Source: JAACEU01 sp043816165 (lineage in GTDB: Bacteria > Patescibacteriota > Gracilibacteria > UBA1369 > LOWO2-01-FULL-3). From it: 64,000 nucleotides of DNA. A program made the translations under genes and the position numbers. This document shows, piece after piece, positions 58,371 through 64,000 of this stretch. Position 1 is the first letter of the stretch. The number at the start of each line of letters is the position of its first letter. The notes under the pieces were generated by a model that saw only the letters and a list, made by a program, of their open reading frames with translations, did no database searches and was not told the origin of the DNA. The DNA lies in assembly GCA_043816165.1 (NCBI GenBank), contig JBDRIE010000037.1, positions 1 to 64,000 on the forward strand. The letters are read 5' to 3'.

Positions 58371-58398
58371 ATTATATACAGTTTTCGGAAAATTTCAA
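58371..58398 (-). promoter_or_regulatory. Predicted promoter of hicBA
   Basis: Minus strand: TTGAAA (58393-58398), 16-base spacer, TATAAT (58371-58376); leader about 23 bases without SD. No inverted repeat operator is obvious. Confidence 0.6.
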
Positions 58399-58421
58399 GT
58401 TTTTTATAATAAATAGCACAT

Positions 58422-58766
58422 TTAACGAGGATATCCATTCCCATCAAACACACGGATAAATTTGATTTCCTGGCCGGATTCATGGGTTAAAGTAAATTCA
58501 ACCGGATGTCCCTCAGGATATCGCCCCACATACATATCCATCCCAAAATTATGCAATCCGACCGCAGAGGCCTCTGATACAGCCTTTTTCTGAAGATCCT
58601 CAACAGTCTCTCCCTCCGGAAGATTAACCGGATCATCAAAAGGCAATGTAAAATCTTCACCGTTTCTTTTTTTGAAGGCAACCTCGACCCGATAATCTCC
58701 CAAAGGAAGATTTTCATTTTCAATGGAAGATTCATCGATCCCTGAGGGAGCATTATTTGTTTTCAT
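58422..58766 (-). CDS. Small soluble protein, unknown function
   Basis: A 114-residue acidic protein from ATG 58766 (MKTNNAPSG), 12 bases after the stop of the small membrane protein gene; an upstream in-frame start at 58790 would overlap that gene. It has alternating strands (DYRVEVAFKKRNGEDFTLPFDDPV, PVEFTLTHESGQEIKFIRVFDGNG) and a helix (VEDLQKKAVSEASAVGL). No family recognised. The A/T-rich leader (AAATTTAAAA) lacks an SD. Confidence 0.6.
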   Translation of the reverse strand: MKTNNAPSGIDESSIENENLPLGDYRVEVAFKKRNGEDFTLPFDDPVNLPEGETVEDLQKKAVSEASAVGLHNFGMDMYVGRYPEGHPVEFTLTHESGQEIKFIRVFDGNGYPR

Positions 58767-58777
58767 TTTTAAATTTT

Positions 58778-59002
58778 TTAAAACTTCCACTCTCCATATT
58801 TTCTATATAGACCAACTACCATTTCGCAACTAGTGAATACATCCTTGATATCTATATTTTCTATGGCCAGACCTGATTTTAAGCAGTTATCTAAGTAAAT
58901 ATCTGCTTTTGTATTCCTTGGATTCGTTACAAACAGGTACCAACCGAAAATAATTGCAAAGAGAAGTACAACTGCTGTCAGAATTAAGTTTTGTTTTTTC
59001 AT
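58778..59002 (-). CDS. Small membrane-anchored protein, unknown function
   Basis: A 74-residue protein with one N-terminal hydrophobic segment (about residues 7-26, LILTAVVLLFAIIFGWYLFV) and a short extracytoplasmic tail with two Cys (DNCLKSGL, FTSCEMVV) that may form a disulfide. It sits in the accessory run between hicBA and cysS, between a lipoprotein gene and a soluble protein gene, all on the same strand. No family is recognised. Confidence 0.6.
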   Translation of the reverse strand: MKKQNLILTAVVLLFAIIFGWYLFVTNPRNTKADIYLDNCLKSGLAIENIDIKDVFTSCEMVVGLYRKYGEWKF

Positions 59003-59025
59003 ATTATTTAATATTAATAATAATT

Positions 59026-59466
59026 CTAATTTTCCATATATTGTTTAACCATGTCATTAAATTCTTCTTTGGCATGCACAGCAGAATTATCTTCCCCCAA
59101 ATGTTCACATGCTTTATACGAGTCACCAAGACCTAAGCCACAAATTCCAGAAATTTGATCTGCAGTATGTATACCACCATATTCCTTATTTTCATAAACA
59201 TCATATAAAATCTCATGAAATTCATAGGGCTCATTATCATTTGTTATCAATATAAAACATTTATTTAAATTCTGGCTATAGTGATTCGTAAAACTATAGC
59301 TATTCCCCGTATACTCCATGCCATAATTTTCCATGTAGTTACTAAAAAACCCTTTCGCACTTTTGCTACATTTTTCTTGGGATTCTAGATTAGATGAAGA
59401 TAAAGTGGAGCAGCCATTTAACATTAAGGTAATAAACAAAAGCAAAAGGGTTGTTTTAGTTTTCAT
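59026..59466 (-). CDS. Small lipoprotein, unknown function
   Basis: A 146-residue protein from ATG 59466, with a lipoprotein signal (LLLLFITLMLNGC; lipobox LNGC). The mature part has several Cys (EKCSKSAKG, KCFILITND, ICGLGLGDSYKACEHLG) that could form disulfides, so it probably works outside the cytoplasm. An upstream start at 59505 would add 13 residues. No family recognised. Confidence 0.65.
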   Translation of the reverse strand: MKTKTTLLLLFITLMLNGCSTLSSSNLESQEKCSKSAKGFFSNYMENYGMEYTGNSYSFTNHYSQNLNKCFILITNDNEPYEFHEILYDVYENKEYGGIHTADQISGICGLGLGDSYKACEHLGEDNSAVHAKEEFNDMVKQYMEN

Positions 59467-59536
59467 AAATTTATTATTAAGAATAAAATTTACTATTTTT
59501 TTCAAAACAAAGAGTTTTAGCTGATGTGCCGCCCAT

Positions 59537-60187
59537 TTATTTTAGTGGAAATGGAACGTCTAAAATGGCACAGTCATCTTCTACTTCATGGTAACCGAAA
59601 CGAATTGTAAACAGATAATTTGGCTTCACTTTATGATTTCCTCTAACAATTTCATTGAACTCATAAGGTCCTGTGATATTGCCGGAATTATCTCCTACAT
59701 AGCGCATACGACTGCCTAGGTATGGCAACTGTGGGATTCTTTGAGCACTTTCCCTATTTTTATGAACAAAAAAATCTATAAAAATCCCTGTGCTATTTGT
59801 AAATTGAGTGTCTTTGGGAAGACAAATTATTTGTGCTTGATACCATTTACCGATTGGTTGACGGTAGGTCAATATGGGACGGCTGCGCCACGTAAAAAGC
59901 CTAATAAAATCTTCTGTTAATGAGCCTTCTTCTTGATTGACCAAGTTAGTATTAAACCTTAGATGTCTATCTTCGCCTAAGGATTTTGTGAGGTGGAGAT
60001 TCAGATCAGAAGGGATCGAAAAATGTTGATAATCGTCAATTTCGGTTTCAATCCCATCAGCGACAAGTTTTGTTTTGCCTGAATCGGTTGTAATGATTGG
60101 AAATGTTTGAATTATTTTAAGGTCGAAAACTTTTCTTCCGATTGATTCCTGATCTAGACCTAAAATCATTAATGTTCCTGATTTCAT
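59537..60187 (-). CDS. Hypothetical protein, beta-rich
   Basis: A 216-residue protein with no signal peptide or membrane helix. Predicted strands dominate (FPIITTDSGKTKLVADGIETEI, QAQIICLPKDTQF, GIFIDFFVHKN, RMRYVGDNSGNITGPYEFNEI). A region with paired aromatics (FIRLFTWRSRPILTYRQPIGKWYQ) might bind a ligand. Nothing in the sequence points to an enzyme. Part of the accessory run; orientation and spacing allow co-transcription with the lipoprotein gene. Confidence 0.6.
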   Translation of the reverse strand: MKSGTLMILGLDQESIGRKVFDLKIIQTFPIITTDSGKTKLVADGIETEIDDYQHFSIPSDLNLHLTKSLGEDRHLRFNTNLVNQEEGSLTEDFIRLFTWRSRPILTYRQPIGKWYQAQIICLPKDTQFTNSTGIFIDFFVHKNRESAQRIPQLPYLGSRMRYVGDNSGNITGPYEFNEIVRGNHKVKPNYLFTIRFGYHEVEDDCAILDVPFPLK

Positions 60188-60285
60188 AATTTGGCAGTAA
60201 AAATGGGGGCATTTAAGCTAATGACAAAGACTATACGATATATAAAATACGCCAAAGACAGATCGCTGGCAAATATGTGCTAAAA

Positions 60286-60966
60286 TTAATTACGAATCCT
60301 CTTAAATTTTTCTGCAAATTTTACTGCAAATTTTACTGCTGTACAGGGATAATGATCATTGCGCGCTATTTTTATCCAAGCATCACGAAAATTATATTGA
60401 AGTGAATTTATATCATCCAATATTGTTCTAATTAAATCTTCAGTAATCCAATGAAAGTTGCTGGGTATTTTATAGCAGTTTTCTCTGTGCGGATATCTTT
60501 CCGCTTGATTCTGAATATCCCCATCCCATTCAATATTTTCTTGAATAAAAGTCCCAAAATAGTATTTACTTATAATAGGCCAGATGTCCTTTTTTAATTT
60601 TTCGAAAATAGATTTATTTTTTTTATTTTTAGCATTATCAATAAGATAATTAAATAATTTTTTATAGTCATGTTCTGTAAGATATTTGTCATGATCTAAA
60701 TTACTTAATGTCTTTATATAAATCTCAATACCGTGTTTCAGATTAAAAATGATAGGAAAGATCAAGTAAGAATTAGGATGTCCTGGGAATTTATATTCCG
60801 TGCTGATTTTACTATTAAAAAATATTTTTTTAAAACCAGGCTTCCCTATGAACTCCAAATTATCTTGTATTTTTTTGCAAAGAATTTTTGCGGATAAAAA
60901 ATAAAATTGCGGAAAAATTGCCCAATCATAGCCAGTTTCTTTTGGATTTATTTTGAGTTTATTCAT
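60286..60966 (-). CDS. Hypothetical protein with possible HEPN-like helix pair
   Basis: A 226-residue, very AT-rich gene. The protein is helical and aromatic, with FIFNLKHGIEIYIKTL and later helices (SIFEKLKKDIWPIISKYYFGTF) that recall HEPN-type folds, but the RxxxxH catalytic motif is not clearly present. Near the 3' end a 12-base unit (GCAAATTTTACT) repeats, giving AVKFAVKFAEKF. No family can be named with confidence. Confidence 0.55.
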   Translation of the reverse strand: MNKLKINPKETGYDWAIFPQFYFLSAKILCKKIQDNLEFIGKPGFKKIFFNSKISTEYKFPGHPNSYLIFPIIFNLKHGIEIYIKTLSNLDHDKYLTEHDYKKLFNYLIDNAKNKKNKSIFEKLKKDIWPIISKYYFGTFIQENIEWDGDIQNQAERYPHRENCYKIPSNFHWITEDLIRTILDDINSLQYNFRDAWIKIARNDHYPCTAVKFAVKFAEKFKRIRN

Positions 60967-60979
60967 CCGTGTAATAATT

Positions 60980-61507
60980 TTATTTTAATTTATCTGATTT
61001 ATTTTTTAAATCAGATCTTGCCTTTAATCCTGCAAATAAACATTTTAGACCGTCATAACCTGTAAATACTATTATAAGTCCCAATATATTCCAGGCTGTT
61101 AAATTTGTGTTGATGAATGTGTTGATAAAATAAATAAAAGCACCGAACGCGCCCAATGTTTCGATAATCCCTCTTAAAATCATTCCAGAGATATTTTTCC
61201 CCATGAAATTGCCGCAGTGATCGCAAAAGTATTTTTCTTTATGCGTATACGGAAAACTTCCTCTTTTTTCCGATATGATTGTTTCCTTTTTACAATTATC
61301 GCAAATAGCGGTTTTGTGCTTGTTTTTATCGATAACATACTCTTCAACCTGCTCTTTTTTCTGTTGTTTGCTTTTTATTTTATTTATATATTCTTTGTGA
61401 TGTTTTTCAAATGCTTCTTGTGTTCTCCAAAACACTTCTCCACAGTTTTTACATTTGTACTCCTCATCAATAGAGCATTCATGTTTACAGTTTGGACATT
61501 GATTCAT
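60980..61507 (-). CDS. Zinc-ribbon membrane protein, unknown function
   Basis: A 175-residue protein from ATG 61507 (MNQCPNCKHECSIDEEYKCKNCG). Two zinc ribbons are visible: the first in the first 25 residues (CPNC, CKNC), the second about residues 70-105 (CDNC ... YFCDHCGNF). Two membrane helices follow (about 115-135 and 140-160), then a basic tail. Such proteins occur as small regulators or scaffold proteins of the membrane; the role is unknown. Confidence 0.65.
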   Translation of the reverse strand: MNQCPNCKHECSIDEEYKCKNCGEVFWRTQEAFEKHHKEYINKIKSKQQKKEQVEEYVIDKNKHKTAICDNCKKETIISEKRGSFPYTHKEKYFCDHCGNFMGKNISGMILRGIIETLGAFGAFIYFINTFINTNLTAWNILGLIIVFTGYDGLKCLFAGLKARSDLKNKSDKLK

Positions 61508-61597
61508 ATTTTTAGGATTAGTATGTATTTGACAAGTGTATAATATGCCGTAGGCGTACACCCGTCAAATTTGCGTGAGTGAGCGGTAAAAATAGAA

Positions 61598-61843
61598 TTA
61601 TTTTCGACTTCTTATTATAAATATTCCTGTGACAATTAATACTATTCCGATTGTAATCAATATCGTTTGTGTATCGCTATAAATATGTTCCAGTATTGAG
61701 AAATCAAAATCAGTCCCTTCAGGGACTGATTTTGATTTCTTATAATGAATAACATTAAATAAACCAAACATGTTATAACTTGTCATAGTTACACCTACTA
61801 ATGTTACAAGTTCTCCAATGTATTTTTTTATAAATTTGATCAT
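61598..61843 (-). CDS. Small two-helix membrane protein
   Basis: An 81-residue protein with two hydrophobic segments (about residues 10-28 and 58-75, ILITIGIVLIVTGIFIIRS) and a polar loop between them. The loop region of the gene (61699-61740) contains a perfect 19-base inverted repeat with a four-base loop. No family recognised. The start is preceded by an A/T-run. Confidence 0.6.
   Translation of the reverse strand: MIKFIKKYIGELVTLVGVTMTSYNMFGLFNVIHYKKSKSVPEGTDFDFSILEHIYSDTQTILITIGIVLIVTGIFIIRSRK
61699..61740. repeat. Perfect 19-base inverted repeat within a small membrane protein gene
   Basis: AGAAATCAAAATCAGTCCC (61699-61717), loop TTCA, GGGACTGATTTTGATTTCT (61722-61740). All 19 pairs match. 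It lies inside the coding sequence of the 81-residue protein (loop segment KKSKSVPEGTDFDFS), with no T-run after it, so it is not a usual terminator. Confidence 0.95.
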
Positions 61844-61886
61844 GTTTTTTTTGTTAGAAAATAATTTTATTTAACGAGCGAATTGG

Positions 61887-62177
61887 CTAACCCTTGTTAT
61901 TGGATGCAATTGAAAGTTCTTGTATTGCCTCCTCAAACAATGCTAGATCTTTTGCATAGAAAGTAAATTCTGTAGGAAGCTTGGATAAGTCATCAAAATT
62001 GATTTCGAGAGCTTTGACCAGTATTTCTTCAATTGGTATGTTTTTAAATTTTTGTAAAGCATTCCTGAATTCACGAGCAATTTTTTTTTGATTGAGAAAA
62101 TGTTCTAAAGTGTCATCAATTTTGATGACACTTTTACCTACCAACCATTCTAATGAATTATTTTGCACAATGTTCAT
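61887..62177 (-). CDS. Small soluble helical protein, unknown function
   Basis: A 96-residue acidic, helical protein, no signal or membrane helix. It starts MNIVQNNSLEWLVGKSVIKIDDTLEHF; the rest is helical (KKIAREFRNALQKFKNIPIEEILVKALEINFDDL). The coding sequence contains a perfect 13-base inverted repeat (62107-62134). I do not recognise a family; two features of shape, a short strand then helices, are all that can be said. Confidence 0.55.
   Translation of the reverse strand: MNIVQNNSLEWLVGKSVIKIDDTLEHFLNQKKIAREFRNALQKFKNIPIEEILVKALEINFDDLSKLPTEFTFYAKDLALFEEAIQELSIASNNKG
62107..62134. repeat. Perfect 13-base inverted repeat within a small gene
   Basis: AAAGTGTCATCAA (62107-62119), TT, TTGATGACACTTT (62122-62134). 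The arms match fully. On the plus strand TTTT follows, on the minus strand there is none. It lies within the first third of the 96-residue protein's coding sequence. Confidence 0.95.
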
Positions 62178-62245
62178 GTTTAAGTTTTGTTATTATAAAA
62201 CTTTCAATTATTTACGCCAACCACGATTCAAAACACCCCCAACCT

Positions 62246-63631
62246 CTACCCCTTCCTCCAAACCGTACCTTCCGCGGTATCTTCAAGCTCAATTCCACGT
62301 TCACGAAGCTCATCCCTAATCCGATCTGAAGCCTCAAAGTCTTTGTTTTTACGAGCTTCTTCACGTTCTTTTATTAACTTTTCAATATCCTCGTCAATAG
62401 TCGCTTTAGTCTCTTTCTTTGTAGGAAAAATAACACCAAAAACTTTGTCTAATCTTTTTAACTGTTCAAGAATAAAAGCACTATCCAAATTTATCATTTT
62501 ATCCTCAAGAGCTTGATTTACGCTTTTAACAGCTACAAAAATTGTTCCAAAAGCACCAGAAGTATTGAAATCGTCGTCCATCGATTCACCAGCTAGATCC
62601 TCAAACTCAATTTGCAAAGGATCCTCATTGGAAGTGGACTTATAATTCTCTAATTTTTTCACAAACCCATGCAAAGTTACCAAAGCCGCCTTCGCCTGTT
62701 CCAACAATTCATCAGAAAAATTGATTGGATTGCGGTAATGCGTTTGCAAAAACATAAATCGCACCACTTGCGGATCATACCGCTCAAAAATCTCCTTCAA
62801 AGTCGAGAAATTCCCAAGACTCTTGCTCATTTTTTCATTATCCACATTTATAAAACCATTATGGATCCAATATTTGGCAAACGCCCCTTCACCCAAAGCA
62901 CAAACACTCTGTGCGACCTCACATTCGTGATGGGGAAACAGCAGATCCAGCCCACCTCCATGAATATCAAATTCACGACCAAGATGCTTGTAACTCATAG
63001 CACTACATTCAATATGCCAACCCGGCCTTCCCTCCCCCCATGGACTTTCCCAAGCAGGCTCGCCCTCCTTTTTAAACTTCCACAACGCAAAATCATACGG
63101 ATTCCTCTTCGCCTCATTCACCTCAACACGAGCACCCATTCTCAAATCTTCCAAATTTTGCCCCGACAGCTCGCCATACTCAGAAAACTTCGTAACATCA
63201 AAATACACACCATCCCCATCAATCACATAAATATATCCGCCTTCGTCCAGCTTTCCGATAATCTCCAAAACCGCGTCAATATTCTCAGTAGCACGAGGCT
63301 GAACATCCGCACGAGCAACTCCCAGAGCCGCATAATCCTTCTCATACTCTGGAATAATCTTGTCCGCCAACTCAGAAACTGAAATCCCATCCGCCTTCGC
63401 TCTCTTTATCATTTTGTCATCAATATCCGTATAATTCGACACAAATTTCACATCAAAACCGCGATATTCAAAATATTTACGAATAACGTCAAAAGCCACA
63501 GCACTACGCCCATGACCCAAATGCGCCACATCATAAACTGTCGGCCCGCACACATACATCGAGACTTTCCCGTCAATCAAAGGCACAAATTCTTCTTTCT
63601 TCTTCGACTTCGTGTCATAAATCTGAATCAT
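62246..63631 (-). CDS. cysS: Cysteinyl-tRNA synthetase
   Basis: A 461-residue class I synthetase. Signatures: MYVCGPTVYDVAHLGHGRSAVAFDVI with the HIGH-like HLGH and a zinc-ligand Cys; FVSNYTDIDDKMIKRA; GRPGWHIECSAMSYKHLG and LLFPHHECEVAQS (other zinc ligands); KMSKSLGN as the KMSKS loop. The C-terminal anticodon-binding half ends with IRDELRERGIELEDTAEGTVWRKG. It overlaps yggT by four bases (ATGA) and is followed by the accessory run. Confidence 0.97.
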   Translation of the reverse strand: MIQIYDTKSKKKEEFVPLIDGKVSMYVCGPTVYDVAHLGHGRSAVAFDVIRKYFEYRGFDVKFVSNYTDIDDKMIKRAKADGISVSELADKIIPEYEKDYAALGVARADVQPRATENIDAVLEIIGKLDEGGYIYVIDGDGVYFDVTKFSEYGELSGQNLEDLRMGARVEVNEAKRNPYDFALWKFKKEGEPAWESPWGEGRPGWHIECSAMSYKHLGREFDIHGGGLDLLFPHHECEVAQSVCALGEGAFAKYWIHNGFINVDNEKMSKSLGNFSTLKEIFERYDPQVVRFMFLQTHYRNPINFSDELLEQAKAALVTLHGFVKKLENYKSTSNEDPLQIEFEDLAGESMDDDFNTSGAFGTIFVAVKSVNQALEDKMINLDSAFILEQLKRLDKVFGVIFPTKKETKATIDEDIEKLIKEREEARKNKDFEASDRIRDELRERGIELEDTAEGTVWRKG

Positions 63632-63924
63632 AACATCACAAGTTTATTTAATGAAATCACCAGCAATCTAATTATCAAATCAACCCCAATCAAAGCTATA
63701 ATCGGGGATAAATCAATCATACCTATTTTGTGTGGTAATTTCTGAGCCAGCCTGATCACAGGATCGGTTACTTCAATCAAAAACCGCGATACCGGCCCGC
63801 CTGCTCCGGGACGCCCCATCGTGAACCATGAAACCAAAACTCTACCAATAATCGCATAAGTAACCAGATTCCCTAGAATTACCAGAAAATTAATCGTATA
63901 CGCAATAATTTGATACTTATCCAT
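63628..63924 (-). CDS. YggT family membrane protein
   Basis: A 98-residue protein with two hydrophobic segments (about residues 8-30 and 65-90) around the conserved YggT loop: VLVSWFTMGRPGAGGPVSRFLIEVTDPVIRLAQKLPHKIG, containing the P-x-x-x-F-x-x-x-T-x-P family pattern. YggT proteins are inner-membrane proteins tied to osmotic or divisome functions in other bacteria. It ends in TGA inside the ATGA that overlaps the cysS start, so the pair is coupled. First gene of this leftward operon. Confidence 0.85.
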   Translation of the reverse strand: MDKYQIIAYTINFLVILGNLVTYAIIGRVLVSWFTMGRPGAGGPVSRFLIEVTDPVIRLAQKLPHKIGMIDLSPIIALIGVDLIIRLLVISLNKLVML

Positions 63925-64000
63925 AAAAAATTAATTATCGCCAATGATACTATCAAAAAGAGATTGTCAATGTAAGGGGAATAAAATGCAAACCGCAGTC

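Noticed and set aside
59537..60966. Any known defence or secretion function for the two unknown genes here
   Set aside because: No diagnostic catalytic motif could be seen; naming one would be a guess.
61699..61740. Inverted repeat as an intrinsic terminator
   Set aside because: No T-run on either side and it lies inside a frame; kept as a separate finding instead.
1..64000. Recoded TGA (Gly), as in Gracilibacteria or Absconditabacteria
   Set aside because: Normal-length genes end at TGA (rnhB, yggT) and stop codons behave as standard throughout.
63986..64000. Possible start of a plus-strand gene (AAGGGGAATAAAATG) at the end
   Set aside because: Only five codons fit in the window, not enough to support a gene.

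Overview
The window is AT-rich bacterial chromosome that reads with the standard stop codons (TGA is a real stop, for example in the ATGA overlap of rnhB and the next gene). A CPR/Patescibacteria member is the most likely source, Peregrinibacteria or a relative being my best guess. Reasons: single-copy housekeeping genes lie beside many small unknown secreted or membrane proteins; there are two proteins joining a sigma region 4 to HARE-HTH domains; an orphan OmpR-type DNA-binding domain and a DUF3467 protein are present; and the native genes mostly have short A-rich leaders without a Shine-Dalgarno sequence. The lineage is inference; no rRNA gene is present to confirm it.

Layout. 0-5.4 kb: end of the trigger factor gene, a small membrane protein, a winged-helix regulator with repeated operator-like sequence, a secreted metzincin-like lipoprotein (minus), then rplS-rnhB-csaB. 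5.4-11.9 kb (minus): infB (split by a one-base frameshift)-proS-rfbD-sugar nucleotidyltransferase-PfkB kinase. 12-14.8 kb (plus): rmuC, a CARDB protein, a GDPD-like protein. 14.8-24.5 kb (minus): helicase-nuclease, rpsA, clpC under a perfect CIRCE, a lipoprotein, ruvB and a PH-domain protein. 24.5-30.8 kb: CPBP protease, tRNA-Arg, a GC-rich foreign-looking cassette, a LamG protein, an M23-SLH peptidase, tsaE, a 3D/peptidoglycan-binding protein. 30.9-40.2 kb (minus): a TraG/VirD4-like ATPase, aspS, dnaE, a HIT protein and the first sigma4-HARE protein. 40.4-50 kb: tRNA-Leu, nadC-nadA, valS, an unknown helical protein, the second sigma4-HARE protein, the orphan OmpR domain, DUF3467-glyQS. 50-54.3 kb: a second TraG-like ATPase and a second GC-rich cassette with a strongly structured leader RNA. 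54.3-57.7 kb: an unknown basic protein, two CAT-anticodon tRNAs, an FtsB/DivIC-like protein and murC. 57.7-62.2 kb: an accessory run of hicBA and small unknown genes. 62.2-63.9 kb: cysS and yggT.

How the genes work together. Translation dominates (infB, proS, aspS, valS, glyQS, cysS, rpsA, rplS, four tRNAs including the initiator), followed by replication and repair (dnaE, ruvB, rmuC, rnhB, helicase-nuclease), protein quality control (trigger factor, clpC) and the cell envelope (csaB, rfbD, sugar nucleotidyltransferase, SLH-M23 peptidase, 3D/PG-binding protein, murC, FtsB-like). CsaB together with an SLH protein suggests a surface layer anchored on a pyruvylated wall polymer.

The most unusual content is a pair of compositionally foreign cassettes (25.4-26.0 kb and 52.9-54.3 kb). 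Each has its own TTGACA-type promoter, a hairpin-containing leader, a strong AGGAGG-like ribosome-binding site that the native genes lack, membrane-anchored products I do not recognise, and a strong intrinsic terminator. The second also has a terminator hairpin between promoter and gene, as in an attenuator or riboswitch-like leader.
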